Assembly (NCBI RefSeq): GCF_001675165.1
Contig: NZ_LROS01000066.1
Span: 1-64,000 of the forward strand
Direction of reading: 5' to 3'
Length of the DNA: 64,000 nt
Source: Clostridium ragsdalei P11
GTDB lineage: Bacteria; Bacillota; Clostridia; Clostridiales; Clostridiaceae
The position numbers and the translations under genes are program-made. Below the pieces are notes generated by a model. The model worked only from the letters and a program-made list of their open reading frames with translations, searched no databases and was not told where the DNA came from. Below are positions 1 through 8,692 of the stretch, one piece after another. The first letter of the stretch is position 1; each line of letters begins with the position of its first letter.

Positions 1-212
<212 letters not shown>

Positions 213-641
213 AAAGTTTATATGGCTCTATAGAAAATCAATACTAACTTCGCATTTCTGCGTCAAACCTTTCGCTGTGGTGCTCATTTACTTAAGTAAA
301 CTCCGCTCCTCGCTCGAGGTTTTCCTTGAACTACTCGTTATTATTGATTTTAGAAAATTGCTATTAGCTTCACAATACTGCGTCAAAGCTTTCATTTCGG
401 TGCTCATTTACTTAAGTAAACTCCGCTCCTCATTCAAACTTTTCCTTGTCTTGCTCGCTACTACCAATTTTTAATATATTACATTTCAGCTTGTTAGCAA
501 AATATAATACACAAAATTACGAAATTACTTTTTTAGCTGCTCTCGCAGCTCAAAAGAATTGCTGGTTTATTCTAAATAAGTTATACTTATATCTTCCTCT
601 GTTTAATTTTCAAGGATCATTTTGCTGTCTCACTTCAACAA
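213..641 (-). promoter_or_regulatory. rRNA operon leader
   Basis: This is the transcribed region between the rRNA promoter (649-677) and the 16S 5' end. From the promoter side it holds a segment resembling the box A-like antitermination leaders of Firmicute rRNA operons (CTTTGAAAATTAAAC-like, near 601-617), a small perfect hairpin (AGCTGC/GCAGCT, 535-550), and then two 120-bp tandem repeats (241-480). The long open frames called here (277-474, 446-688) overlap the leader and look spurious. The role in antitermination is inferred. Confidence 0.6.
241..480. repeat. Two 120-bp tandem repeats in the rRNA leader
   Basis: Units 241-360 and 361-480 align with a period of exactly 120 bp. Both contain TGCGTCAAA, then GGTGCTCATTTACTTAAG at 280-297 and 400-417, then CTCCGCTCCTC. 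Each unit centres on the perfect palindrome TTTACTTAAGTAAA. The first and last thirds have diverged more than the core. The repeats lie inside the predicted transcript, between promoter and 16S gene. Confidence 0.85.
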
Positions 642-648
642 CTTTTAT

Positions 649-677
649 AGTATATCATGTGTTTTTTATTTTGTCAA
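649..677 (-). promoter_or_regulatory. Sigma-A promoter of the rRNA operon
   Basis: On the minus strand there is a perfect -35 TTGACA (672-677) and a -10 TATACT (649-654) separated by exactly 17 bp. It lies about 440 bp upstream of the 16S 5' end and points at it. Upstream, 678-924 contains no gene; a 6-bp inverted repeat TGTTCC-AAC-GGAACA (736-750) is the only other structure seen there. Confidence 0.85.
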
Positions 678-924
678 TATTATTTTAAAATTAATTTTTA
701 TAAATCCATTTTGAAATAATTGAACCTTGCTGTCATGTTCCAACGGAACAAAAATTATTATATCATATAAAGTAATAAATACAGAACATATATTCTTCAC
801 TTAAATAAATTATCTAACTTTTCCATTCGTTTTTAATACATTTCTACAAATATCATGCCTAGATACACCTGGATAAGTTTTTAATAACATATTTAATATC
901 TAATATGAAAAATTTGTTCAGCCT

Positions 925-1098
925 CTAAGAAATTAGAGATGATCTCATATTTTCTCTACAATTATTCATATTTCTATAATGTAAATAAATTAACTTGTCC
1001 AATTCCTGACTTAGCCTTAATACTTCTCCCCTACACAAATCATTACTTAAAATAACTAATTCATTTAATTCTTTTCTAATTTTTTCCATTTGTTCCAT
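925..1098 (-). CDS. Spo0E family aspartyl-phosphate phosphatase
   Basis: A small protein of 57 residues with the Spo0E signature SQELDKLI followed by YLHY, predicted to fold as a two-helix hairpin. Family members dephosphorylate response regulators, classically Spo0A~P, and so delay sporulation. I prefer the ATG at 1098 (MEQMEKIRKEL...) because GGGGATGG lies at a suitable distance before it. A frame extending 12 residues further upstream (to 1134) has no convincing ribosome binding site. It is a monocistronic gene, divergent from add. A second family member is at 21474-21647. The exact target regulator cannot be told from sequence. Confidence 0.85.
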   Translation of the reverse strand: MEQMEKIRKELNELVILSNDLCRGEVLRLSQELDKLIYLHYRNMNNCRENMRSSLIS

Positions 1099-1221
1099 AA
1101 ATCTACCATCCCCGTGAAAATTTTTTACCAACATTTTTTATTGTATTACTTTCTTTAATAAATTACAATACTTGTTAAAAATATATTTTTATATAAATTG
1201 CTATAAAATATGGTACTTATA

Positions 1222-1250
1222 TTGAAAAATTTTATTAATAATGGTATTAT
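1222..1250 (+). promoter_or_regulatory. Sigma-A-like promoter of add
   Basis: TTGAAA (1222-1227) and TATTAT (1245-1250) are separated by 17 bp, about 50 bp upstream of the adenosine deaminase start codon. Confidence 0.55.
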
Positions 1251-1302
1251 AATATAAAATTTCCATAAATATTCCAATAAAATAAAAAATAGGAGGGCAC
1301 TA

Positions 1303-2352
1303 ATGAACTTAAATAAACTTATTAAACTTATTCCAAAAACAGATCTCCATTGTCATTTAGATGGCAGTATACGACCTGAAACCATTTTGGATATTGCAAA
1401 AAAAGAACATATTCCTACTATAAATGATGATTTAAATAGCTTTCAGAAAGAAGTTAAAATATTAGGCAAATGTAATTCCTTAAAAGAATATTTGAATAAG
1501 TTCTATTTACCTATAAAAATAATGCAGAAAAAAGAATACATATATAGAGTTACTCTAGAATTATTAGAAGATGCGTTAAAAGAAAATATAAAGTACATTG
1601 AAATAAGATTTGCTCCCTTAAACCATTTAGATGGTGGATTAACTTTAGATGAAGTTATAGAAACTGTGATTTCTGCTATGAATTATGGAAGAAGTAACCT
1701 ACATATCATGTCAAATTTAATTATATGTGCTTTAAGACATGAACCTGTAGAAAAAGCCATAAAACTTATCAATTCAGCCAAAAAATATGCAGGTAAAGGA
1801 GTAGTTGCTCTGGATTTAGCAGGAAACGAAGCAGACTTCCCACCTGAAATACACACAAAGCCTTTTGATTTGGCTAAGGACTATAATATTCACCGTACTG
1901 TACATGCTGGTGAAACGGGTATAGTAGAAAATATAATGAAATCTATAAAATTATTGCATGCTGAAAGAATAGGCCATGGAACTTATGCCTATAAAGATAA
2001 AAATACCCTCGTATATCTGGCAAAAAATAAAATTCCATTAGAAATGTGTATAACTAGTAATGTAAATACTTCTGCTGTAAATTCTTATGAAGAACATCCT
2101 ATAAAAAAATATTTAGACTATGGACTTGCTGTAACAGTAAATACAGATAATACAACTGTATCAAATACTACTATAACTAAGGAATTTGAATATCTTGTAA
2201 AATATCAAAATTTTGATCTTGAAGATATTAAAAAAGTTACGGAAAATGGAATAAACTTTTCTTTTGCAAGTGCAGAGGATAAATTAAAATTGCATGCTGA
2301 ATATTCCTCATTTATCAAGAGATTCTTAGGTTCAGGTGGAGTTTGCTACTAA
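1303..2352 (+). CDS. add: Adenosine deaminase
   Basis: A 349-residue zinc amidohydrolase converting adenosine to inosine in purine salvage. The metal and active-site motifs are in order: HCH (H16, H18), HAGE (H201, E204), RIGHGT (H225) and the NTDN form of the metal-binding Asp motif (D282), as in many bacterial adenosine deaminases. AGGAGGG lies 6 nt before the ATG, a very strong ribosome binding site. The last nine residues (FLGSGGVCY) and the stop codon are encoded by the start of the dispersed R repeat (2321-2533), so the native C-terminus has probably been replaced by repeat-derived sequence. The catalytic core is unaffected. Confidence 0.95.
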   Translation: MNLNKLIKLIPKTDLHCHLDGSIRPETILDIAKKEHIPTINDDLNSFQKEVKILGKCNSLKEYLNKFYLPIKIMQKKEYIYRVTLELLEDALKENIKYIEIRFAPLNHLDGGLTLDEVIETVISAMNYGRSNLHIMSNLIICALRHEPVEKAIKLINSAKKYAGKGVVALDLAGNEADFPPEIHTKPFDLAKDYNIHRTVHAGETGIVENIMKSIKLLHAERIGHGTYAYKDKNTLVYLAKNKIPLEMCITSNVNTSAVNSYEEHPIKKYLDYGLAVTVNTDNTTVSNTTITKEFEYLVKYQNFDLEDIKKVTENGINFSFASAEDKLKLHAEYSSFIKRFLGSGGVCY

Positions 2353-2533
2353 GGAATACTTTTCTCCATCTGGACCTTATTAACAGTATTCTTAGTGTCT
2401 TTAGCACTTAGAATACGTTATCCTTTAGGGGAAGAGCTTATCCAGGCGCATAGCAGTGCTTATACCCCACTTTGAAGAAAAGCGACTATCACAGAGTGCG
2501 ATGGGGGGGTTAGCAATGGTAGCGATCGGATAA
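2321..2533 (+). repeat. Dispersed structured repeat R, copy 1 (long form)
   Basis: It begins GATTCTTAGGTTCAGGTGG inside the add coding region and ends at GGATAA. In order it contains a foot hairpin (TGGAG.../CTCCA), the optional middle module (TATTCTTAGTG.../CACTTAGAATA hairpin, then GTTATCC), and a long terminal stem. That stem is opened by TTATCC, closed by GGATAA, and includes TAGCAGTGCTTA facing TTAGCAATGGTA. The apical part contains AAAGCGACTATCACAGA, also seen in copy 2. Same orientation as the upstream gene. Confidence 0.85.
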
Positions 2534-2560
2534 ATAACCTATAGAGTCTCTAATCAAAAA

Positions 2561-2781
2561 AATCAACTTATACTATGGATATTTTTTACAACCTTCAGCT
2601 CGTTAAATATTTTGATAAGGCTAAGAAAAAAACTTTGAAAAAATACTGAGAACTTTTGAAAACTCGTACCTCAAACAATTCAAAAGTTCTAGATTTTTCA
2701 AAAATTTTTACCTAAGCCTTATATACAAAATATTTAAAAGAGCTTCATTATTGTAAAAATATGCCTGCGTATAAGTTGATT
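2561..2781 (+). repeat. Large palindromic element, copy A
   Basis: An imperfect inverted repeat with arms of about 95-100 nt. AATCAACTTATAC at the left end pairs with GTATAAGTTGATT at the right end, and further in AAGGCTAAG faces CTAAGCCTT and GAACTTTTGAA faces TTCAAAAGTTC. The apical loop contains ACTCGTACCTCAAACA. It encodes no convincing protein. It lies directly after repeat R copy 1 and is related to the element at 2803-3050. Confidence 0.8.
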
Positions 2782-2802
2782 TTTAAGTTAGTATACCCAT
2801 AC

Positions 2803-3050
2803 GGTTTCCAATTGAAATTTAAACTTATACATAAAATGTAATGACAAAATTGAAAGCACATTTGAAAACTTTTCCATAAGTCTTAGCGAGGTATTTTAGA
2901 AAATCTTAGGAACTTAGATATGTTTGAAGTATGAGTTTAGCTAAGGTTCTTAGATTTTCAAAATACCGAGCTTTAGACTTATTAAAGTTTTTAACGTGAT
3001 GAAATTTGTCATTACATGATTCGTATAAATTAACTTTCAAGCTGTAAACC
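2803..3050 (-). repeat. Large palindromic element, copy B (inverted relative to A)
   Basis: An imperfect inverted repeat running from GGTTTCCA to TGTAAACC. AATGTAATGACAAA on the left pairs with TTTGTCATTACAT on the right, and AAAATCTTAGGAAC with GTTCTTAGATTTTC. Read on the minus strand, its loop is ACTCATACTTCAAACA, nearly identical to the loop of copy A, and several stem blocks also match. It is therefore a diverged second copy in the opposite orientation. Together A and B fill the gap between add and the Sia-type operon. Confidence 0.8.
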
Positions 3051-3067
3051 TTATATAGATCTCAATG

Positions 3068-3811
3068 TTAGCCTAGTTTCTTACATTTTTGTTTATTTTC
3101 ATACATTTTTGCATCTGCCCTTTGTATAATTTCATCAATACTTAAACTATTACCATAATCCACTTGAAATATTCCATAACTAAATGAAACAGAATAAGGC
3201 TTCAGCTTCTTTTCATTTTCTGAATTTATGTCAAAATTAATTCTTTCTATAGCTTTTTCTACATTTTCCTTTTTGCTATTTGAAAAAATAATTAAAAATT
3301 CATCTCCTCCTAATCTACATAAAATATCATTACTTCTTATAACTTTTTTTATAAATCTACAAACCATTACAAGAAGTTCATCGCCTTCAAAGTGTCCAAA
3401 ATTATCATTTACATATTTCAATCCATTTACATCTATATAACATATGGAAAAGAAACTCTTATTTCTCTTTACAGCATTCAATTCATTATCTAAAAATGCT
3501 AATCCCATACCTCTATTATAGCATCCCGTAAGTGAATCTATAGCTGCAAAATATTTTAGTTTTTCTTCTGCTCTTATTCTATCTTCAATTTCCTTTTTTA
3601 AATCACCTTGAATTCTATGAAGGTATTCTTGTTGACCATCACTAATTTTTATTATCTTTTCCACATCTCTTATGAGTTTATCAAACTGTTCAGTAAGAAT
3701 AGTAAAACTTTTCAATAAAGTTTCTTTATCACACTTTTTACCATTAATTAATTCTCGGGCTTCTTTAATCAATGCTTTTTCAGCTTCGAAAAAATCAGAA
3801 TCACCTGACAT
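3068..3811 (-). CDS. siaD: Diguanylate cyclase (SiaD-like)
   Basis: A 247-residue cytoplasmic protein. An N-terminal helical/coiled-coil region (about 1-85) is followed by a GGDEF domain with an intact RLGGDEF active-site motif. The inhibitory I-site RxxD (RSND) lies exactly five residues before GGDEF. It should make cyclic di-GMP from GTP and be subject to product inhibition. The ATG at 3811 is chosen because GGGGGG precedes it by 6 nt; a GTG 15 nt upstream is also in frame. It is the last gene of a tight operon after the phosphatase, DUF1987 and kinase genes, the gene set of the Pseudomonas SiaABCD system in which SiaC binds and activates SiaD. The function is assigned by motif plus context. 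Confidence 0.85.
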   Translation of the reverse strand: MSGDSDFFEAEKALIKEARELINGKKCDKETLLKSFTILTEQFDKLIRDVEKIIKISDGQQEYLHRIQGDLKKEIEDRIRAEEKLKYFAAIDSLTGCYNRGMGLAFLDNELNAVKRNKSFFSICYIDVNGLKYVNDNFGHFEGDELLVMVCRFIKKVIRSNDILCRLGGDEFLIIFSNSKKENVEKAIERINFDINSENEKKLKPYSVSFSYGIFQVDYGNSLSIDEIIQRADAKMYENKQKCKKLG

Positions 3812-3834
3812 TACTTTCCCCCCCACATCTATAG

Positions 3835-5676
3835 TTATTTTACTTTAAATGCAAAAACAGTAATATCATCTCTCTGTTCTTTGCTTCCCATGTAATTCTT
3901 AAATGTTGTTTCAAATTCAATTTTCATTGAATCCAAATCTTGAGCTTCACATTTTTGTATCATGTTATACAAACGTTTCTTCCCAAAAGGATAGTTTTTT
4001 GACCCTCCATTCTGATGTATAAAACCATCAGTACTAACAATAAGTATATCTCCTTCCTCGGCTGATATAACCTCACTACATAGAGATTGGTTTAATTCTA
4101 TATAATCATATCCTACTCCTCTAGTTTGAGGTTTAACAATTTTTACTTCTTTATCACGCTTAATATATAAATCCAAATTAGCACCACAATACGTCACATT
4201 AGATTTTTTATCTATACAAAATAATGCTATATCCAGTCCATCATCTACACTTTGAGGATTAGAGCTTTTATTTAAAGTTTCTTTAAGGTCGGCATGAAGT
4301 TCTTTTAATATTATGCTAGGATCATCACTATTTATAGTAGTTACTATATTATGTAATATTGCATTTACAGTCATAGTCATAAGTGCACCTGGAACACCAT
4401 GTCCTGTACAATCCCCTACTGCTAATATAATCATATCATCAATTTCTCTTAGCCAGAAAAAGTCTCCTCCAACTATATCCCTAGGTTTCCAAATCACAAA
4501 ACTATCCTTAAAGACTCTTTTCATTTCCTTATCTAAAGGTAATATGGACTCCTGCAGCCTTTTAGCATATTCAATGCTATCTTTTACCTTTTCATTAGAC
4601 TCTTTTAACTCTTGAGTCCTTACATTAACCTTATTTTCAAGTTCCTCATTAATCAGCATAGCTTGCTTATATGGATTGGCAATTTTTTTAGAAATAAAGT
4701 AATATAGAAGCATAAAAAATAACAAAACTAAAATTACAGTTATTATAGTATTAATTCTTAATGAGTCAATAAGCGAAATGCTTTCTTTTCTGGGGATTTC
4801 ATAAAATAAAGTCCAATCCGTGGAGTTTAACTTACAGTAAGCATAGTCCATAATTTCATTATTAGAATCATAATATTGTGCTACTTTAACATTTATAGGT
4901 CGATTTTGGATCTGCTTAACAACATCTTTTGGTAAAAACTCTTCAACTTTTTTTCCTACATCTTCTCTTTTATCAGACAGTTTAATTACACCTTTTTCAT
5001 TTACCATCCATAGGTTGCTTTTTTTACCTACTTTAAATTCTTTAAATTCCTTTGTTATGTTGTTGAGACTTAAAGCAACACCTGTTATACCAACAGGACT
5101 TTCTACACTTCCCATAATTGTATTTACAAAAAGGAAAGTATCATCCATTACACGATCATAATTTACATTAAAACTCATTTGCTTTTTAGATTTAAGAGTT
5201 TCAAAAAACCATCTGTCCTCAGGGTTGTTTTCCGACAACACTATAAAATTTTTATCGTTTTTATTTAAACTTTGCCTAAAATAATAATTTTTTGTTTTTA
5301 CTCCTGCTATAAAAAAATAATTGTAATCATAGGAGGTTGCAATACTGCCCAAATTACTTAGAACCAATTTTCCAACCTTTTGATCCTTTTCTTCTCCATT
5401 CACCCACTCTACATTCAAGGGATCTCTTGCAAAAATATAAGAAGTTTCAACAGCTCTGCTAATACGTCCATCTATCTTAGATGCCATTGATTTTACCATA
5501 AAAACAATATCTTGAGACTTAGCTTTAGCTATAAGAGAATTTTTTATATTTATATATCCTAAAAAGGCTGTAGCAATTACTGCAAAAGATATAATTATAC
5601 CAGATATAAAAATTATTCTAAAAATATTTTTTATATAAGATCGGCTAAATTCTTTAGGTGACTCTTTTTTCTTCAT
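3835..5676 (-). CDS. siaA: Membrane-anchored PP2C (SpoIIE-type) Ser/Thr phosphatase, SiaA-like
   Basis: 613 residues: an N-terminal membrane segment (about 19-42), an extracytoplasmic Cache-like sensor region (about 43-305), a second membrane segment (about 308-328), a HAMP/coiled-coil linker, and a C-terminal PP2C/SpoIIE phosphatase domain. The phosphatase has metal-binding motifs VGGDFF and GDCTGHGVPGALM and a distal STDG. By analogy with SiaA it would dephosphorylate the SiaC-like partner encoded just upstream, switching the cyclase on in response to an outside signal. It starts 3 nt after the stop codon of the DUF1987 gene, which implies co-translation. The ligand cannot be inferred. Confidence 0.85.
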   Translation of the reverse strand: MKKKESPKEFSRSYIKNIFRIIFISGIIISFAVIATAFLGYINIKNSLIAKAKSQDIVFMVKSMASKIDGRISRAVETSYIFARDPLNVEWVNGEEKDQKVGKLVLSNLGSIATSYDYNYFFIAGVKTKNYYFRQSLNKNDKNFIVLSENNPEDRWFFETLKSKKQMSFNVNYDRVMDDTFLFVNTIMGSVESPVGITGVALSLNNITKEFKEFKVGKKSNLWMVNEKGVIKLSDKREDVGKKVEEFLPKDVVKQIQNRPINVKVAQYYDSNNEIMDYAYCKLNSTDWTLFYEIPRKESISLIDSLRINTIITVILVLLFFMLLYYFISKKIANPYKQAMLINEELENKVNVRTQELKESNEKVKDSIEYAKRLQESILPLDKEMKRVFKDSFVIWKPRDIVGGDFFWLREIDDMIILAVGDCTGHGVPGALMTMTVNAILHNIVTTINSDDPSIILKELHADLKETLNKSSNPQSVDDGLDIALFCIDKKSNVTYCGANLDLYIKRDKEVKIVKPQTRGVGYDYIELNQSLCSEVISAEEGDILIVSTDGFIHQNGGSKNYPFGKKRLYNMIQKCEAQDLDSMKIEFETTFKNYMGSKEQRDDITVFAFKVK

Positions 5677-5679
5677 TTC

Positions 5680-6063
5680 TTATTCCTCATCATTAACTGC
5701 AATAAAGTTAAAAGGAATATCTATATCCATTTTAAAGTCTTGTCCCATATCATAATCAAAACCATTATCTTCATCATAATACCAGTTTATAATAATTTCT
5801 TTTCCATTTTTATAATTAGTATTGAGCTTATCAAACAATATAATTAAACACTTTATACTGCTAGTATTGATATAAGAAAGTTGAAAATTTACAGTTAACT
5901 TTTGAAAATTAATAAAATATTCATCCATTAATTTATAAATGGGTTCATAAAAGCTATATGCATTTTCTGGATAAGACTCTCCTTTAAAAATCAGTTCATT
6001 ATATTCTGAACTAAACTCTACATAGGGAGTACTTTTTGTACTTTTAACCATAAAATTATTCAT
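5680..6063 (-). CDS. siaC: DUF1987 / SiaC family partner protein
   Basis: 127 residues, acidic, no signal peptide. The pattern SYINTSSIKCLI around residues 63-74 matches the phosphorylation-site region of the SiaC family, making T67 (or S68) the likely site. In Pseudomonas, unphosphorylated SiaC binds and activates the diguanylate cyclase SiaD, and the kinase SiaB and phosphatase SiaA set its phosphorylation state. The same four families are present here side by side. AGGTGA precedes the ATG. Function is inferred from family and gene order. Confidence 0.8.
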   Translation of the reverse strand: MNNFMVKSTKSTPYVEFSSEYNELIFKGESYPENAYSFYEPIYKLMDEYFINFQKLTVNFQLSYINTSSIKCLIILFDKLNTNYKNGKEIIINWYYDEDNGFDYDMGQDFKMDIDIPFNFIAVNDEE

Positions 6064-6161
6064 TTTTCACCTCATACTGTAACAGTTAATGTGTAATAAG
6101 AGTAACTGTCATCTATTCTCTCAAAGTTATACTCAACTTTTTTAGTGGCTTTTCTTGCAAT

Positions 6162-6617
6162 TTAAATCAAACCAAGCCCGCACCTTCCCCTATTCATATC
6201 GACTTCTCTTCTTGATACTTCTCTAAAATAATTAGTAAGCTCTTCATCATTCATAGATATTATTTTATCTAGCTTTTCTTTCAAACTTGAAATATCTCTG
6301 TTTAATATAGTATTACCTGAGTTTACACAATATCCTGAATCAGTTTTTGAAATAGCTATTACACCAGATCCAACTATAGCCAAAAAATCTTCTGTATTTT
6401 CTTTTGATACCTCATATTGTTTAATATTTTGTGTTTGTTCAACAAAAGTAAAAAAAGCCGAGCTAATCTTCCTCTTTTTAGCTTGCTGAAGCTGCATTCT
6501 CTGTTTTAGAGCCATTCCAAGTTCTTCTATTAGTCCTTGAGAAAATGTTCCCGAAAATATAAATTCAATATTTGATTGTTTTAACTTTTTCTGAAGCATG
6601 TATATTGCATTTTCCAA
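6162..6617 (-). CDS. siaB: SiaB family protein kinase (DUF6272-type)
   Basis: About 151 residues with the look of the SiaB family: GSGVIAIS in a GHKL-like ATP-binding region and a C-terminal RGRCGLGLI. In Pseudomonas the homologue phosphorylates SiaC on a threonine. First gene of the operon; about 100 bp separate it from the DUF1987 gene. Start choice is uncertain. A GTG at 6626 overlaps the Shine-Dalgarno AAGGGGAG, whereas the TTG at 6617 sits 8 nt after it and is preferred; an ATG at 6599 is a further option. Confidence 0.75.
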   Translation of the reverse strand: MENAIYMLQKKLKQSNIEFIFSGTFSQGLIEELGMALKQRMQLQQAKKRKISSAFFTFVEQTQNIKQYEVSKENTEDFLAIVGSGVIAISKTDSGYCVNSGNTILNRDISSLKEKLDKIISMNDEELTNYFREVSRREVDMNRGRCGLGLI

Positions 6618-6840
6618 TACGCCCACTCCCCTTAATTAATAATTTAAATTGTTTACCCTATAGCCTTCAATCTATACCGTTCTTTAAATAACTTAATTTC
6701 TAAGTAATATTTTCTTTATGCAAAATTAAGTCAGAAAAATTTTTTAATTTATTATATCATACTTTATCATAAACCTATATAAGTATTTCTCATAATACTG
6801 TAGTTTTTTAAGCACCTAAATATAGGGGAAATACTAAAGT

Positions 6841-8013
6841 CTATATATAATCCTCCATTTTTTCAGTTTCAAGTTTAAGTCCATTTACAACCATATCATC
6901 TTTTAATTCAATAAGTAGGCACTTTCTGCCATTCCTATTTACTACCTGTTTTACACTTCCTAAGTCGTGAGGATTTATAGTTATACTTGTATCTTCATTT
7001 TCTATCTTTATAGATTTGCTTTTAAAATCAGGAATTATATTTCTAACCTTAAATTCATAGTCTCCTCCACATACTTCCTCAAATGCACTTTTTACAACTT
7101 GTGGATTTTCTATACCGCTTTCTCCAAGTACTTCCGTCACTTGTTTCATATCTAAGGTAGTTTCTTCCTCATCCTCTTCTTCTTCACTTAGTTTTTCATT
7201 CATTTTTTCATATATTTCCTGCATGGTATCGGAATTTATTTTGCCCCCTGCTGCTGTACCTAATATAGCATTAAAACTTTCTTTTTCTTCTACTGCTGTA
7301 GGCTTTATAGTACAATTTAATACTTGTTGTACAAAAGAACTGTTTATTTGTTTTGCCTTTTGAGAATAATATATCACTTTATTTACATCTACATACTGGG
7401 AAGAAAAACTTGGAAACATAAATCCATCTAGCGGTGAATTTAAATTTATAACCATATCCAGTGCAGAATTTGGTTTAAATCTCATTTCAGCATAATCAAA
7501 TTTTAATACCTTTTTAGGAATTTCCACCTTATTTACACTACACAATATAAATTCTATAGCATGTACATATTCCTCTGGAGAATCCTCGTTTCCCTTTTTC
7601 TTATCTGCATTATAATATTCTGCTTTTACAAAATTTATAACTACATCTGTATCATAAGTGTAATTTTTAGAAACTTTATCCACTATTTTATCTCCAAATT
7701 CAGCTATACTTTGTCCAGAATTTAGTGCTTGATATAATATATTTTGAGTGTGCTCACCATCTTCATCGCCTCTGCTTTCTTTAAAGTCCAATTCAAATAT
7801 TTTAGAATCCAGAGTTCCCGTAAGCACTTTTTTAAAATTATTCAAATATAACTCTCTTTTTTCCACTTCCATCATCTCAAAATGCTCCAGTTCCCTAGTT
7901 ATTATTTCTCCATTATCCTTTTTTAAATATACGCTATATACCTCTTTAATAGGAAGTACATAACTTCCTAGTTTAAACTCTTTCCTTATGCTTGCCAAAT
8001 CCTTTTTATTCAT
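6841..8013 (-). CDS. DUF4317 family protein
   Basis: 390 residues, soluble and strongly acidic, with an EEEEDEEE stretch near residue 280. It matches the DUF4317 family of Firmicutes, which has no assigned function as far as I know. No membrane segment, signal peptide or recognisable catalytic motif is visible. It is transcribed alone: about 220 bp separate it from the Sia-type operon and the neighbouring gene on the other side is divergent. Confidence 0.7.
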   Translation of the reverse strand: MNKKDLASIRKEFKLGSYVLPIKEVYSVYLKKDNGEIITRELEHFEMMEVEKRELYLNNFKKVLTGTLDSKIFELDFKESRGDEDGEHTQNILYQALNSGQSIAEFGDKIVDKVSKNYTYDTDVVINFVKAEYYNADKKKGNEDSPEEYVHAIEFILCSVNKVEIPKKVLKFDYAEMRFKPNSALDMVINLNSPLDGFMFPSFSSQYVDVNKVIYYSQKAKQINSSFVQQVLNCTIKPTAVEEKESFNAILGTAAGGKINSDTMQEIYEKMNEKLSEEEEDEEETTLDMKQVTEVLGESGIENPQVVKSAFEEVCGGDYEFKVRNIIPDFKSKSIKIENEDTSITINPHDLGSVKQVVNRNGRKCLLIELKDDMVVNGLKLETEKMEDYI

Positions 8014-8148
8014 ACTTATCTCTCCAATTCATTAAAAGTTAAATTTGAATTATTACAAGTTATATTTTATCACAATTTTTAATGGTACAAATTTAAGATT
8101 TTTGATACAATGAGTATACAAAATATAATTTTAAGAGAGGTTTTTTAT

Positions 8149-8490
8149 ATGGATTTTTTAAAAATAAGTGATATAGCCTACCAGGAATTCAAAAAATTTT
8201 TAGATGAGAATAACGCAACTTCTGGTGCAATAAGAATATATTTGGCTGGCATGACCTGCCACGGACCATCTTTTAACATATCTGTAGATGAAAAAAAAGA
8301 TCATGATTTGATTCAAAAAGTAAAAGACATAACTTTTATCGTAGATAGTGATCTGTTTGTACAATTTAGCGGTTTTATATTGCTGTGTGGAAGTGAAAAT
8401 GGACTTGGAGGATTTACTTTAGAACCTGTATTCAAGCCCCAGACTTCAAGTTGCAGCAGCTGTGACAGCTGTCATGGATGCGAAGAATAA
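8149..8490 (+). CDS. HesB-like (A-type Fe-S scaffold-like) protein
   Basis: 113 residues. The first part resembles HesB/IscA proteins: an AGMTCHGPSF segment comparable to the GxGCCGPSF element of Clostridium HesB-like proteins, and GLGGFTLEP near the end of the fold. It ends in a Cys-rich tail (CSSCDSCHGC) that could bind a metal or cluster. The ATG at 8149 follows AGAGAGG and fits the family start; an upstream ATG at 8110 has no ribosome binding site. Its neighbours are thiI and a cysteine desulfurase on the opposite strand, so a link to sulfur or Fe-S handling is plausible but unproven. Confidence 0.75.
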   Translation: MDFLKISDIAYQEFKKFLDENNATSGAIRIYLAGMTCHGPSFNISVDEKKDHDLIQKVKDITFIVDSDLFVQFSGFILLCGSENGLGGFTLEPVFKPQTSSCSSCDSCHGCEE

Positions 8491-8515
8491 TTTAAAAAGA
8501 AGGTACAGCCCCTAT

Positions 8516-8669
8516 AAACAGAGTTCTTGGCATCAGATGGAGTTTTAAACTCCACCTGATGCTTAGAAATCGTTATCCAGGGACGTAGCCGCTCTTTACT
8601 CCCATACATTCTGTGAAAGCGACTATCACAGAATGTATGGGAGTATTAGAGCGGGTAGTCATCGGACAA
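8516..8669 (+). repeat. Dispersed structured repeat R, copy 2 (short form)
   Basis: It starts AAACAGAGTTCTTGGCATC and ends near CGGACAA. A foot hairpin (CATCAGATGGAG/CTCCACCTGATG) leads into GTTATCCAGG and a long stem in which CGCTCTTTACTCCCATAC faces GTATGGGAGTATTAGAGC. It lies 25 bp after the HesB-like gene, in the sense direction. A weak hairpin GGACA/TGTCC followed by seven T's at its right edge (8664-8694) may act as the terminator of that gene. Confidence 0.85.
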
Positions 8670-8692
8670 TAGGTAAAGCTGTCCTCCTTTTT

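Noticed and set aside
446-688. 80-aa open frame next to the 16S gene
   Set aside because: It lies antisense to the rRNA leader and promoter, with no ribosome binding site and low-complexity composition.
2321-2533. R repeat as a CRISPR array or group I intron
   Set aside because: There are no regularly spaced direct repeats within a copy, and none of the conserved group I core segments (P, Q, R, S) could be identified.
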